Source: an uncultured Oscillospiraceae bacterium (GTDB taxonomy: Bacteria; Bacillota; Clostridia; Oscillospirales; Acutalibacteraceae). From it: 64,000 nt of DNA. Where the stretch lies: positions 53,776 through 117,775 of the forward strand of contig URFG01000004.1 of the NCBI GenBank assembly GCA_900547095.1. The letters are read 5' to 3'. The notes below the pieces were generated by a model. The model worked only from the letters and a program-made list of their open reading frames with translations, had not been told where the DNA came from and made no database searches. Of the stretch, positions 40,661-49,505 are shown one piece after another; within the stretch, counting starts at the first letter, position 1, and every line of letters starts with the position of its first letter. The position numbers and the translations under genes are program-made.

Positions 40661-42214
40661 TTATTTTGCATAATCCACAGCGCGGTTTTCTCTGATAAGA
40701 TTTATCTTTATCTGACCCGGATATTCAAGCTCGTTTTCAATTTTTTCGGCAATTTCGTGAGCGATAATTACCATCTGATCGTCGCTTATAACATCAGGTT
40801 TAACGATTATTCTTATCTCTCTTCCTGCCTGGATAGCGAAAGAATCTTCTACACCGCTGAAAGAATTGGCGATTTCTTCAAGCTTCTCAAGGCGCTTAAT
40901 ATAATTCTCAATATTTTCTCTTCTGGCACCGGGGCGAGCAGCCGAAATAGCGTCTGCCGCCTGAACGATACATGCGATCACAGTTTTAGCTTCCACGTCG
41001 CCGTGGTGAGCGTGAATAGCGTGGATAACCGCTTCGCTCTCACGGTACTTCTTAGCGGCTTCAACGCCGAGCTGAATATGAGAGCCTTCCTGCTCGTGGT
41101 CTATCGCCTTTCCGATATCATGCAGAAGACCTGCTCTTTTAGCCAGAGTTACATCCGCTCCGAGTTCTGCAGCTAAAATCCCCGAAAGGTGGCAAACCTC
41201 CAAAGAATGGTTTAAAACATTCTGACCGTAGCTGGTGCGGAAATGAAGGCGGCCTAAAAGCTTGATAAGCTCGGGGTGAAGATTTTGTACCCCGGCTTCT
41301 ATCATAGCGCGCTCGCCCTCTTGCTTAATAATAGCGTCAACCTCAGCGGTTGCTTTAGCAACCGTTTCTTCAATTCTCGCCGGATGAATTCTTCCGTCAA
41401 CAATAAGCTTTTCAAGAGTTCTTCTTGCGATTTCTCTGCGGATAGGCTCAAAGCTTGAAACAGTGATAGCCTCTGGAGTATCGTCAATTATAAGATCGAC
41501 ACCTGTGGCATTCTCTATAGCTCTTATGTTTCTGCCCTCTCTGCCTATTATTCTGCCTTTCATTTCATCATTCGGAAGAGCAACGACCGAAACGGTCATT
41601 TCCGAAGAATGATCCGCAGCGCAGCGCTGAATTGCTCTGCCTATTATCTCTCTTGCTATGGAATCGCATTCATCCTTAGTTTTCTGCTCGTAATCCATAA
41701 TCTTAACGGCTTTTTCGTGAGAAAGCTCGCCGTCAAGCGCAGTCAAAAGTTCGGATTTAGCCTGCTCCTTAGAAAAACCGGAAATTTTTTCGAGCATGTC
41801 GAGCTGACTTCTCTTTATCTGCTCGCATTCTGCCATTCTATCGTCAATTTCCTTAGAACGCGCGGCAAGCTTTTCTTCTTTAAGCTCGATATTATCTGTT
41901 TTTCTGTCAAGGTTCTCTTCTTTTTGCTGGAGCCTGTGCTCCTGGCGCTGAATTTCACTTCTGCGCTCTCTTAATTCTTTTTCGGTGTCCTGCCTCAACT
42001 GGTGGACTTCTTCTTTTGCTTCGATAAGAGTTTCTTTTTTCTTGGTTTCAGCCACGCGCATTGCTTCGTTTAAAATGCGCTTTGCCTCATCCTCCGCGGA
42101 GCCGATGGTTTTTTCCGCCGACTTTCTGCGATGCGCAGAGCCGAGAAAAAATCCTATAACCGCAAGGACAACCGAGGCGACTGCAAAAATAATAATTTGA
42201 GTCAAAGTGTCCAT
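40661..42214 (-). CDS. rny: Ribonuclease Y
   Basis: A membrane-bound endoribonuclease that starts mRNA decay, 517 residues. One N-terminal membrane helix (TQIIIFAVASVVLAVIGFFL) is followed by a long Glu/Lys-rich coiled coil (~30-160), a KH domain with GRIIGREGRNIRAIE, and an HD domain with LLHDIGKAID. Length and order are as in Bacillus RNase Y. Ribosome site GGAGG lies upstream; it has its own promoter and a leader of about 150 nt with GC-rich hairpins. Confidence 0.97.
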   Translation of the reverse strand: MDTLTQIIIFAVASVVLAVIGFFLGSAHRRKSAEKTIGSAEDEAKRILNEAMRVAETKKKETLIEAKEEVHQLRQDTEKELRERRSEIQRQEHRLQQKEENLDRKTDNIELKEEKLAARSKEIDDRMAECEQIKRSQLDMLEKISGFSKEQAKSELLTALDGELSHEKAVKIMDYEQKTKDECDSIAREIIGRAIQRCAADHSSEMTVSVVALPNDEMKGRIIGREGRNIRAIENATGVDLIIDDTPEAITVSSFEPIRREIARRTLEKLIVDGRIHPARIEETVAKATAEVDAIIKQEGERAMIEAGVQNLHPELIKLLGRLHFRTSYGQNVLNHSLEVCHLSGILAAELGADVTLAKRAGLLHDIGKAIDHEQEGSHIQLGVEAAKKYRESEAVIHAIHAHHGDVEAKTVIACIVQAADAISAARPGARRENIENYIKRLEKLEEIANSFSGVEDSFAIQAGREIRIIVKPDVISDDQMVIIAHEIAEKIENELEYPGQIKINLIRENRAVDYAK

Positions 42215-42372
42215 TAAATTTTTTTACCTCCAATATTAAAAAACGGTATTTTACCGGCTATTCAGAAAAATATCGTACCGGCCGGGAACCGTATCTCAAA
42301 CCCGGGATACATTTAACACTGTGAATTATCCGACGCCACCGCACAACTCACACATTATAATTTATCTATATA

Positions 42373-42401
42373 ATTTTATCATTTTTGGTATTACCTGTCA
42401 A
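42373..42401 (-). promoter_or_regulatory. Promoter of rny
   Basis: TTGACA (42401-42396), 17 nt, TAAAAT (42378-42373), overlapping the 3' end of the upstream methyltransferase gene. A second TATAAT-like box follows at 42360-42355. Confidence 0.75.
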
Positions 42402-43387
42402 GTATTTACAAAATAATAGACGGTATCCCACGCAGGCACGCTTTTAAAATGCCTCATATATATTTTATAGTCTTCTCTTATTTCGAATATTCTTTCGGGA
42501 ATTGTAAAAAGATCCTCGCTTCTGTGATAGCAGGATAAAGCCATTTTAGGGCGGTTTGCTTTTATCGTGTTTACAGCGCCGTTTATCATTTTAAGCTCCG
42601 CGCCCTCTATATCGGCTTTGATAAATGTCGCCTCGGGGCAGATATCGTCAACGCTTACACATTTAACCTTATTTTCACCTTTTCCGGCACTTGAACCCCT
42701 TGAATTACTGATATCAAATTCGGTTTCTCCCGTAAAATCAAGAACGCAGGCGTTTATGGTTTCTATATTTTTAATACTCTCACTGAAAGTTTTCAGCTTT
42801 TTAAAGCTTTTCGGATCAGGTTCTACCGCTGTTATTTTTTTATATTTTTCTTTTAGTTCCAAAAACTCTTTAACTGTATCTCCCCTGTATGCACCGAGGT
42901 CAAGATAGATTTCATTATCGCTCAAATTTAAAATTTCATCATACGGCGCTTTTTTCTCCGCTTCACAGGAAAAAAGATAGTTTAAATCGCCTGAAAGTTT
43001 AAATTTAACCATATTTTCAAAGGTTTTTTCAGAAAGATCGTCAGCGAGCCTGTCATATACTTTTTTAAGGCGGTCATAATTTTTATTTACAAAATCCGAA
43101 TCAAAAATATTATTCCCGAAAACAGGCACATCGGGAGCTAAAAGCTCGTGTCTTGACATAATATTTTTAATATTTTCTATAACTTCTTCCCTCTCCGTAC
43201 CGAAGCAAAGAAGAATTATAAAATCTTCATATTTTTTCTCGAAATAAGAAAGGCTTTCAATATGGTATCCGCGGAAAAACTTATCTCTGACAAAGCCGTC
43301 GGAAGCGAAAACGCCCGCGGGAGTTATATTATAGGAATTTAAGACATTTAAAATTTTATCGGCGCCGTTACCCATACCGTAAAGCAC
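42398..43387 (-). CDS. FkbM family methyltransferase
   Basis: A SAM-dependent methyltransferase of at least 329 residues. The SAM-binding loop is DNEIYLDLGAYRGDT near 157; further FkbM blocks are AVEPDPKSFKKL and FIKADIEGAELKMINGA, then ALSCYHRSEDL. Substrates of the family are usually sugar hydroxyls. The GTG at 43387 is the first conventional start but has no ribosome site. A Shine-Dalgarno GAGGTGA lies further up, and the frame from an ATA codon at 43429 reads [M]DIWQKLKNSDKPIVLYGMGN, which resembles the usual family N-terminus. The real gene may start there (343 residues). Confidence 0.85.
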   Translation of the reverse strand: MLYGMGNGADKILNVLNSYNITPAGVFASDGFVRDKFFRGYHIESLSYFEKKYEDFIILLCFGTEREEVIENIKNIMSRHELLAPDVPVFGNNIFDSDFVNKNYDRLKKVYDRLADDLSEKTFENMVKFKLSGDLNYLFSCEAEKKAPYDEILNLSDNEIYLDLGAYRGDTVKEFLELKEKYKKITAVEPDPKSFKKLKTFSESIKNIETINACVLDFTGETEFDISNSRGSSAGKGENKVKCVSVDDICPEATFIKADIEGAELKMINGAVNTIKANRPKMALSCYHRSEDLFTIPERIFEIREDYKIYMRHFKSVPAWDTVYYFVNT

Positions 43388-43535
43388 TATAGGTTTATCC
43401 GAATTTTTAAGTTTTTGCCAGATATCTATGATATATCACCTCGATTTTTAAATTATATCATATTTTAATAGACAAATCTATTTTTATCTGTTATTATTAA
43501 TATATAAATATATATTTTAATTTCGGAGGACTTTT

Positions 43536-44999
43536 ATGAAAAAAGTATTATCCTTTGATTTCGGCGCGTCAAGCGGAAGAGCGATGTTAGCCGAACTTAA
43601 AAACGGAAAGATAGAAATGACGGAAATTCACCGATTTTCAAACGATCCCGTTAATGTAAACGGCAGAATGTACTGGGATATTTTAAGACTCTTTTTTGAA
43701 ATAAAGACCGGTATAACAAAAGCTGTAAATTCAGGAGGTTTTGACGCGATAGGTATCGATACCTGGGGAGTAGACTTTGGGCTGATAAATAAAAGAGGCG
43801 AGCTTATATCTAACCCTGTTCATTACCGCGACCAGAGAACGAGAAGTATTCCTGAAAAGGTTTTTGAAAAGTATATTTCGAAAGACGAGCTTTACAGCAG
43901 AGCGGGAATGCAGTGTATGCATTTTAATACTCTTTATCAGCTGATGTATCTTAAACTGAACGAGCCCGAGCTTTTAGAGCAAACCGCTAAGTTCCTTATG
44001 ATCCCCGATCTTTTCGCTTATTTCTTAACAGGCGAAATGAAAGAAGAATCTACCATAGCCTCCACTTCAAATCTTTTAGATCCGAATACAAAGGACTGGG
44101 ATTTTGAGCTTATCGAAAAATTAGGGCTTGATAAAAATATCTTTGCACCTATTGTTAAACCCGGAAGTGTTTACGGTTATTTAAAAGACGATATCTGCGA
44201 AGAATTAGGCTGCAAAAAAGTCCCTGTTATTGCGGTAGCAAGCCATGATACTGCTTCGGCAGTTGCGGCAACTCCTACAAAATACGATGATTTTATATAT
44301 ATCAGCTGCGGCACCTGGAGCCTTTTCGGAACGGAAATGAAATCTCCCCTGCTCAACTCTTCCGCACAGAACGCGAACTTTACAAACGAGGGCGGATTTG
44401 ACGGAACTATCCGATTCCTTAAAAACATTATGGGGCTCTGGCTTATTCAGGAATCCCGCAGGCAGTGGAAAAGAGAGGGCGACGATGTCGGCTTTGACAC
44501 GCTTGAAAAAGAAGCGCTTGCAAGCGAGCCTTTTAAGTGCTTTATAAATGTTGACGATCCGATGTTTGAAACAGCAGGAAATCTGCCGAAAAGAGTTTGC
44601 GAATTCTGCGAAAAAACAGGTCAGCATGTTCCGAAAAACCGCGGAGAGATCATGCGCTGCATTTATCAGAGTCTTGCTATGAAATATAAGCATACTTTTG
44701 AGTTTTTAAAAAGCATAACCGGCAAAGATTATAAAACCATCAATATCCTCGGCGGAGGAATTAAGGATACCCTGCTTTGCCGCCTCACGGCAAACGCCAC
44801 GGGCGCCACAGTTTTAGCAGGGCCCACCGAGGCCACGGTTATGGGAAATATAGCCGTTACATATAATGCTTTAGGCGAATTATCCGATCTTAAAGATATA
44901 AGAAATGCGGTATATAATTCCACTGATATTAAAACCTACTCTCCCGAAAGCACCGATATCTGGAATAAGCATTACGAAGATTATAAGAAATTGGTATGA
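43536..44999 (+). CDS. rhaB: Rhamnulokinase, FGGY family
   Basis: A carbohydrate kinase of 487 residues. The N-terminal phosphate motif is FDFGASSGRAMLAEL, DTWGVDFGLI holds the conserved Asp region, the ATP-binding part has SCGTWSLFGTEM, and INILGGGIKDTLLCRLTANA closes the fold. Best match is L-rhamnulose kinase (RhaB). No other rhamnose genes are adjacent, so it stands alone between the FkbM gene and tRNA-Leu. Ribosome site CGGAGGA and an upstream promoter-like TAGACA-17-TATTAT are present. Confidence 0.9.
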   Translation: MKKVLSFDFGASSGRAMLAELKNGKIEMTEIHRFSNDPVNVNGRMYWDILRLFFEIKTGITKAVNSGGFDAIGIDTWGVDFGLINKRGELISNPVHYRDQRTRSIPEKVFEKYISKDELYSRAGMQCMHFNTLYQLMYLKLNEPELLEQTAKFLMIPDLFAYFLTGEMKEESTIASTSNLLDPNTKDWDFELIEKLGLDKNIFAPIVKPGSVYGYLKDDICEELGCKKVPVIAVASHDTASAVAATPTKYDDFIYISCGTWSLFGTEMKSPLLNSSAQNANFTNEGGFDGTIRFLKNIMGLWLIQESRRQWKREGDDVGFDTLEKEALASEPFKCFINVDDPMFETAGNLPKRVCEFCEKTGQHVPKNRGEIMRCIYQSLAMKYKHTFEFLKSITGKDYKTINILGGGIKDTLLCRLTANATGATVLAGPTEATVMGNIAVTYNALGELSDLKDIRNAVYNSTDIKTYSPESTDIWNKHYEDYKKLV

Positions 45000-45010
45000 T
45001 AATTTTTAAA

Positions 45011-45050
45011 AAGCTTCTGCCCTGAACAATCAGGGCAGAATGATTTTTTA
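45011..45050 (+). terminator. Terminator after rhaB
   Basis: TTCTGCCCTGA pairs with TCAGGGCAGAA and is followed by a T-run. Confidence 0.9.
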
Positions 45051-45068
45051 AAAAATTAAAAAATTTTG

Positions 45069-45097
45069 TTGACATTGATAATACTATTTGATATAAT
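45069..45097 (+). promoter_or_regulatory. Consensus promoter of tRNA-Leu
   Basis: TTGACA (45069-45074), 17 nt, TATAAT (45092-45097): a perfect sigma-A promoter 34 bp before the tRNA. Confidence 0.92.
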
Positions 45098-45131
45098 AGT
45101 CAAGCACGATATTTGAAGTGCATAAATATTT

Positions 45132-45215
45132 GCGAGTGTGCTGGAATAGGCAGACAGGCACGTTTGAGGGGCGTGTGTCTTCGACGTATGGGTTCAAGTC
45201 CCATCACTCGCACCA
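45132..45215 (+). tRNA. tRNA-Leu (anticodon GAG)
   Basis: 84 nt including encoded CCA. Acceptor GCGAGTG/CACTCGC; anticodon stem CACGT/GCGTG around TTGAGGG; a variable arm as expected for a class II tRNA; T-arm ATGGGTTCAAGTCCCAT. Reads CUC/CUU. Confidence 0.95.
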
Positions 45216-45216
45216 T

Positions 45217-45312
45217 ATCGAGTATTCATAAGGGATTTGACTTTATGAATACTCGATTTTTCTATTCTGATACAGTTTGATGTACGGAGCAGGTTTTCGC
45301 CTGCTCCTTTTG
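45217..45312 (+). terminator. Two tandem terminators after tRNA-Leu
   Basis: First stem TCGAGTATTCATAA/TTATGAATACTCGA (45218-45256) with a T-run; second stem GGAGCAGG/CCTGCTCC (45286-45307) followed by TTTTG. From 45313 to 45470 I see no gene. Confidence 0.85.
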
Positions 45313-45470
45313 TTATGCCGTTTTCGGCTCGGTCAAATATCGGAAGGGCTTTAGCTTATAAGATCGACTTTTCGCTCTTCCCTTGACAGAATGAAGGAAA
45401 ACGAGAATTATAAATTCACAAGTGCTTCTAAAATGTATATAATCTCGATCTAATTGTCTGTGACAAATAA

Positions 45471-45499
45471 AGCCATTGTTTGAAATTCAAACAATGGCT
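45471..45499 (-). terminator. Terminator of the rpsF-ssb-rpsR operon
   Basis: AGCCATTGTTTGAA pairs with TTCAAACAATGGCT. It lies about 20 bp after the rpsR stop. Confidence 0.82.
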
Positions 45500-45517
45500 A
45501 AAATTTTATGGTTATAA

Positions 45518-45757
45518 TTAATCGTTAGAATAAGGAAGCAAAGCTACCTGACGCGCACGCTTGATTGCGGTGGTAAGCTCGCGCTGATGCTTAGCGCAAG
45601 TTCCTGTTGCACGGCGGGGTAAAATTTTTGCACGCTCGGAAACGAATTTGCGAAGACGCGCTACATCCTTATAATCGATCTCTTCAACACGATCCGCGCA
45701 GAAATGGCACACCTTTTTGCGGGGCTTTCTCTGAAACGGTCTTTCAGTCTTTTCCAT
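45518..45757 (-). CDS. rpsR: 30S ribosomal protein S18
   Basis: 79 residues. Family motif VCHFCADRVEEIDYKDVARL, then ILPRRATGTCAKHQRELTTA. S18 pairs with S6 on the 30S platform. It is the last gene of rpsF-ssb-rpsR. Ribosome site AAGGAGGAA. The extra Cys/His arrangement (CHFC and TCAKH) suggests the zinc-binding form of S18. Confidence 0.98.
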   Translation of the reverse strand: MEKTERPFQRKPRKKVCHFCADRVEEIDYKDVARLRKFVSERAKILPRRATGTCAKHQRELTTAIKRARQVALLPYSND

Positions 45758-45787
45758 CGAAAAGTTCCTCCTTAAATTATTCAGAGA

Positions 45788-46219
45788 TTAAAACGGAAGA
45801 TCGGAATCGCCCTCATCGTCCATATCAGCGAAATCCTCTGCGGAAGCATTCGAATAAGAAGCCGCATTGTTTTCGCCAGAACCCGGAGCGGAACTGCTAT
45901 CCCTTTTAGACTCTACAAACTGGGCATTATTTACGACGACTTCAAAAGCCGTGCGGTTATTTCCGTTCTTATCGGTGTACTTTCTGGTCTGAATAGATCC
46001 TTCAATACCGATCATATTGCCTTTTTTAAAATATTTTGTTATGAACTCAGCACTCTGACGCCATGCAACTATATTGATGAAATCAGTCTGCTGCTCTTCG
46101 CCTGAACGGTAACGGCGACTTACGGCAATAGAAAAAGAAGTCACGGGTATACCGTTAGGAGTGGTTTTAAGCTCGGGATCGGCCGTAAGGCGACCTGTTA
46201 AAACTACAAAATTAAACAT
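45788..46219 (-). CDS. ssb: Single-stranded DNA-binding protein
   Basis: 143 residues. OB-fold N-terminus (FNFVVLTGRLTADPELK), the conserved FINIVAWRQSAEFITKYFKK, a disordered linker (SSSAPGSGENNAASYSNAS), and the acidic tip DEGDSDLPF that recruits partner proteins. It lies between rpsF and rpsR in the standard order. Confidence 0.97.
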   Translation of the reverse strand: MFNFVVLTGRLTADPELKTTPNGIPVTSFSIAVSRRYRSGEEQQTDFINIVAWRQSAEFITKYFKKGNMIGIEGSIQTRKYTDKNGNNRTAFEVVVNNAQFVESKRDSSSAPGSGENNAASYSNASAEDFADMDDEGDSDLPF

Positions 46220-46234
46220 ATCTTTTTCCTCCGA

Positions 46235-46516
46235 TTACTTTTTGATAACCATTGCGCGAAGAACACCGTCAGTAATTCCGGCTACACGCTCAAGTTCTGC
46301 CGGGAATTCTGCGGAAGCTGTAAATGTAGTGAAAACATAAGCGCCCTCGGTTTCGTCATTGATAGGATACGCAAGACGGCGCTTACCCCAATCATCAACA
46401 TTCTCGACCTCGCCGTTTTTAGCTATAAGATCATTAAATTTCTCTTTTAAAGCTGCTACGGCTTCATCTCCGCCTGCTACTGAATAAACAATAGCTGCTT
46501 CGTACTTGTTAGTCAT
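46235..46516 (-). CDS. rpsF: 30S ribosomal protein S6
   Basis: 93 residues, beginning MTNKYEAAIVYSVAGG, with VENVDDWGKRRLAYPI and EGAYVFTTFTASAEFPAELE as family blocks. I chose ATG 46516 because AGAAGGAGGTG lies just upstream; the longer frame from 46549 includes that ribosome site. First gene of the operon. Confidence 0.97.
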   Translation of the reverse strand: MTNKYEAAIVYSVAGGDEAVAALKEKFNDLIAKNGEVENVDDWGKRRLAYPINDETEGAYVFTTFTASAEFPAELERVAGITDGVLRAMVIKK

Positions 46517-46603
46517 ATTCGTTGCACCTCCTTCTGGACTTTTGGCCATATTTTTAATATGGCAAGGAAGCTAAAATGATATTTTTTCACATTAGCAACA
46601 ATT

Positions 46604-46632
46604 ATTATACCAGCAAATTTACCTTTAGTCAA
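46604..46632 (-). promoter_or_regulatory. Promoter of rpsF-ssb-rpsR
   Basis: TTGACT (46632-46627), 17 nt, TATAAT (46609-46604). The leader holds a GCCATAT/ATATGGC hairpin just before the rpsF ribosome site, a plausible place for S6:S18 feedback, although I cannot confirm the known motif. Confidence 0.78.
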
Positions 46633-46705
46633 TAATTTTTTAAAATTTGCTTGATTTAAAATATAATATAAAATATAATAAAGAAAAAAGAGGAGAACGG
46701 ATAAA

Positions 46706-47890
46706 GTGTTTATTACCGAAAATAATCTTATACCTGTCGCAAAAGAATACGATACCGTGGTCTGCGGAGGCGGAATAGCAGGAATTGCCGCGGCTCTCGC
46801 CGCTTCGAGAAACGGAGCGAAAACTCTTCTTATTGAAAATGCATATATACTCGGCGGTCTTGCAACAGCCGGGCTTATCGCCATTTACCTCCCTATTTGC
46901 GACGGTAAAGGCAGCCAGGTTTCTTTCGGCATTGCCGAGGAACTTTTAAAGCTTACGGTAAGACACGGAACGGAGTACCCGGAAAATGCCGAAAGCTGGA
47001 TAAATAAAGATAGAATTAAAAAGGGCAGATATTTTACAAAATATAATCCGAATGTTTTTTCAGTTCTTTCAGAATCGCTTTTGAAAGACGAAAAAGTCGA
47101 TATTCTTTTCGGCACGCGTGTTTGTGCGACAAAAATCGAAGATAACAAAATAACACATATTATAATAGAAAATAAATCCGGCAGAAGCGCAGTTTCCGCA
47201 AAGAATTTCGCGGACTGCACGGGAGATGCCGATATCTGCGCGCTATCGGGAGAGGAAACATATATTTACCCTAAAGGGAATATTCTTGCAGGCTGGTATG
47301 TCCGTGCAAAAGACGGAAAAAATGAACTTTGCCCTTTGGGAGCCTGCGATTCGCAGAGGAAAAATGACGAGCTTGAAAGCGTTGTAAAGTCTAAAAGAAT
47401 ATCGGGGTTAGACGCCGACGAGCTTTCCGAATTTACTCTTAACTCACATAAGCTTACATTGGAAGATTTTTTAAAAAAAGGAAATGTTTCGGATAAAAAC
47501 TCGCTCAGCACCATTTCTTCAATTCCCGAAATGAGAATGACAAGGCGGCTTTCGGGCTGTTACACACAAAAGTATGATGAAAACAGCAAAGCATTTTCCG
47601 ATTCCGTAGGTCTTTATGCAGATTGGGAATCCTGCGGAAGGGTTTACGAGCTTCCGTTTTCTTCATTACACGGCAAAAAGATCAAAAATCTGATAGCCGC
47701 AGGAAGATGTATTTCATCAGACGATAAGCTGTGGAACATAACAAGAGTCATCCCTGTTTGCGCGGTATCGGGCGAAGCGGCGGGAACTGCCTGTGCTTTG
47801 TTTGCCGATTTTAATTGTGCCGATATTTCAAAACTTCAGGAAGTTTTAAAAAGTAACGGTACTAAGATTCATCTTGACGAAATTTATTAA
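46706..47890 (+). CDS. FAD-dependent oxidoreductase (FAD_oxidored family)
   Basis: 394 residues, starting at GTG 46706 after AGAGGAGA. N-terminal FAD motif VVCGGGIAGIAAALAASRNG, then LIENAYILGGLATAG, FADCTGDADICALSGEE, and the C-terminal LIAAGRCISSDDKLWNITRV, which together mark the PF12831 family. Substrate unknown. No signal peptide. It is transcribed with coaX 18 bp later, but a functional link is not evident. Confidence 0.9.
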   Translation: MFITENNLIPVAKEYDTVVCGGGIAGIAAALAASRNGAKTLLIENAYILGGLATAGLIAIYLPICDGKGSQVSFGIAEELLKLTVRHGTEYPENAESWINKDRIKKGRYFTKYNPNVFSVLSESLLKDEKVDILFGTRVCATKIEDNKITHIIIENKSGRSAVSAKNFADCTGDADICALSGEETYIYPKGNILAGWYVRAKDGKNELCPLGACDSQRKNDELESVVKSKRISGLDADELSEFTLNSHKLTLEDFLKKGNVSDKNSLSTISSIPEMRMTRRLSGCYTQKYDENSKAFSDSVGLYADWESCGRVYELPFSSLHGKKIKNLIAAGRCISSDDKLWNITRVIPVCAVSGEAAGTACALFADFNCADISKLQEVLKSNGTKIHLDEIY

Positions 47891-47908
47891 GAAAGTAGGT
47901 TTTTATTT

Positions 47909-48673
47909 ATGTTGCTTGCGATAGACATCGGAAATTCAAATATAACCTTAGGTGTGTATGACAAAGATATTCTTATCTGCACCGCAAGAATTGCGACGGA
48001 TAAGAAAAAAACCTCGGATCAATATGCGATCGATATAAAAAACATTCTCGAACTCCATGGAGTGGAGTGCAGTGAGGCAGAGGACTGTATAATTTCTTCG
48101 GTCGTTCCGCAGACGGGTTTATCTGTTGCGATGGCGGTTTCTGAATTATGCGATATTGTGCCGCTCGAAGTCGGCCCCGGTGTAAAAACGGGGCTTAATA
48201 TAAAAATAGATAATCCGGCTCAGCTCGGCGCGGATCTCGCGGCAGGAGCAGTGGGTGCGATAGCTGAATACACCCTGCCTTGTATAGTTATAGATATGGG
48301 AACCGCCACGACGGTGAGCGTTATAGATAAAGACGGAAAATTTTTAGGCGGAGCTATTGCCGCGGGAGTAAACCTTACGCTTAAAGCGCTTTGCGAAAAT
48401 ACCGCGCAGCTTCCCTCAGTCAGTCTGACCGCTCCCGACAGTCCCATTGGCTCAAACACTGCCGACTGTATGCGCTCGGGAATTATCTACGGCACGGCTT
48501 CAATGCTCGACGGAATGATAGACAGAATTTCCGAGGAGCTTGGAGAAAATCCCACGGTAGTCGCAACAGGCGGACTTTCAAAACAAATAATATCCTACTG
48601 CAAAAATGATATAATATATAATGAAAATCTTTTGCTTGACGGCTTAAAAGAGATTTATGAAAGAAATAAATAA
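47909..48673 (+). CDS. coaX: Type III pantothenate kinase
   Basis: First step of coenzyme A synthesis from pantothenate. 254 residues of the ASKHA fold: phosphate motif AIDIGNSNITLGVYD, VGPGVKTGLNIKIDNPAQLG (split: VGPGVKTGL, DNPAQLGADLAA) with the catalytic Asp, VIDMGTATTVSVID and GGAIAAGVNLTLKAL. It needs a monovalent cation and is not feedback-inhibited by CoA in characterised members. The following ECF S component is probably its vitamin supplier. Confidence 0.96.
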   Translation: MLLAIDIGNSNITLGVYDKDILICTARIATDKKKTSDQYAIDIKNILELHGVECSEAEDCIISSVVPQTGLSVAMAVSELCDIVPLEVGPGVKTGLNIKIDNPAQLGADLAAGAVGAIAEYTLPCIVIDMGTATTVSVIDKDGKFLGGAIAAGVNLTLKALCENTAQLPSVSLTAPDSPIGSNTADCMRSGIIYGTASMLDGMIDRISEELGENPTVVATGGLSKQIISYCKNDIIYNENLLLDGLKEIYERNK

Positions 48674-48692
48674 GGTTGTAGACAATAAATGA

Positions 48693-48714
48693 ACTGTACC
48701 TTTTAAAGGACAGT
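48693..48714 (+). promoter_or_regulatory. Bulged palindrome before the ECF gene
   Basis: ACTGT-A-CCTTT-T-AAAGG-ACAGT: two 5-bp arms on each side with one bulged A. It ends a few bases before the ribosome site CGGAGG, so it could be an operator or a small hairpin controlling translation of the ECF gene. Confidence 0.4.
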
Positions 48715-48729
48715 ATCGGAGGTTATTTT

Positions 48730-49332
48730 ATGAAAAATCAGAAGTCAAAATCACAAAAAGTCGCCGTCTTAGGCGTGCTCACGGCTGTAACGGTCGTGCT
48801 GCAGCTTATCAGCTACACGGTAAAGATAGGAACATTCAATCTATCCCTTGTTCTTATCCCGATAGTAGTATCCGGCTGTCTTTACGGACCTTATATCAGC
48901 GGCTATCTCGGCGCGGTGTTTGGAGCCGTAACGGTCATAGGCTGTGTTTCGGGTATCGACTCGGGCGGTTATATCCTTTTTACCGCTTCCCCGTTTTTAA
49001 CTGTTCTAACCTGTATGCTTAAAGGCACATTATGCGGAATTCTTTGCGGAACGGCAGCAAAAGCATTAAAATTTAAAAAAGGCAGACTTTTATCCGTGGT
49101 GATTCCGGCAGTAGTCGCCCCTGTAACAAACACCTGCATTTTTATTCTTATGATGATTTTATGCTTTACTCCCACCCTCTATGAGTGGGCCGGAAATACA
49201 AATGCAGTTACTTATATTCTTACCGGACTTATCGGTGTAAACTTTCTTATAGAACTGTTTATAAATGTATTTTTATCCCCTGTTATTTTAAGAGTTATCA
49301 AAGCTTTAAGCAAAACAAACAAAGAATTCTAA
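48730..49332 (+). CDS. ECF transporter S component, possibly pantothenate-specific
   Basis: 200 residues with about six membrane segments (VAVLGVLTAVTVVLQLISYT; LVLIPIVVSGCLYGPYISGY; FTASPFLTVLTCML; VIPAVVAPVTNTCIFILMMI; YILTGLIGVNFLIELFINVF). It is the vitamin-binding membrane subunit of an energy-coupling-factor importer, and the shared EcfA/T module must be encoded elsewhere. The position after coaX suggests pantothenate as substrate (PanT-like). Ribosome site CGGAGG. Confidence 0.85.
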   Translation: MKNQKSKSQKVAVLGVLTAVTVVLQLISYTVKIGTFNLSLVLIPIVVSGCLYGPYISGYLGAVFGAVTVIGCVSGIDSGGYILFTASPFLTVLTCMLKGTLCGILCGTAAKALKFKKGRLLSVVIPAVVAPVTNTCIFILMMILCFTPTLYEWAGNTNAVTYILTGLIGVNFLIELFINVFLSPVILRVIKALSKTNKEF

Positions 49333-49505
49333 TTCCATTTTCAGTATATTTTTTAAAATTTTTACAAATTACGCCTAAATTTTAAAAAAACTCTTTATTT
49401 TTTATATTTTTTTTGATATAATTAATTGGATACTCAAAACCTTGAGTACTTTCATTTAATTTGGATTATTCGGTCCATAAAATTTTTAGGAGGTTGATTC
49501 AAAAC

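Noticed and set aside
45455..45470. TGTGACAAATAA, identical to bases near the left end of the IS481 element
   Set aside because: Only 12 bases, AT-rich, and with no further IS sequence around; chance is more likely than an IS scar.
46517..46549. Longer N-terminus for ribosomal protein S6 (MAKSPEGGATN extension)
   Set aside because: The extension encodes the Shine-Dalgarno AAGGAGGTG itself; the start at 46516 fits the family.
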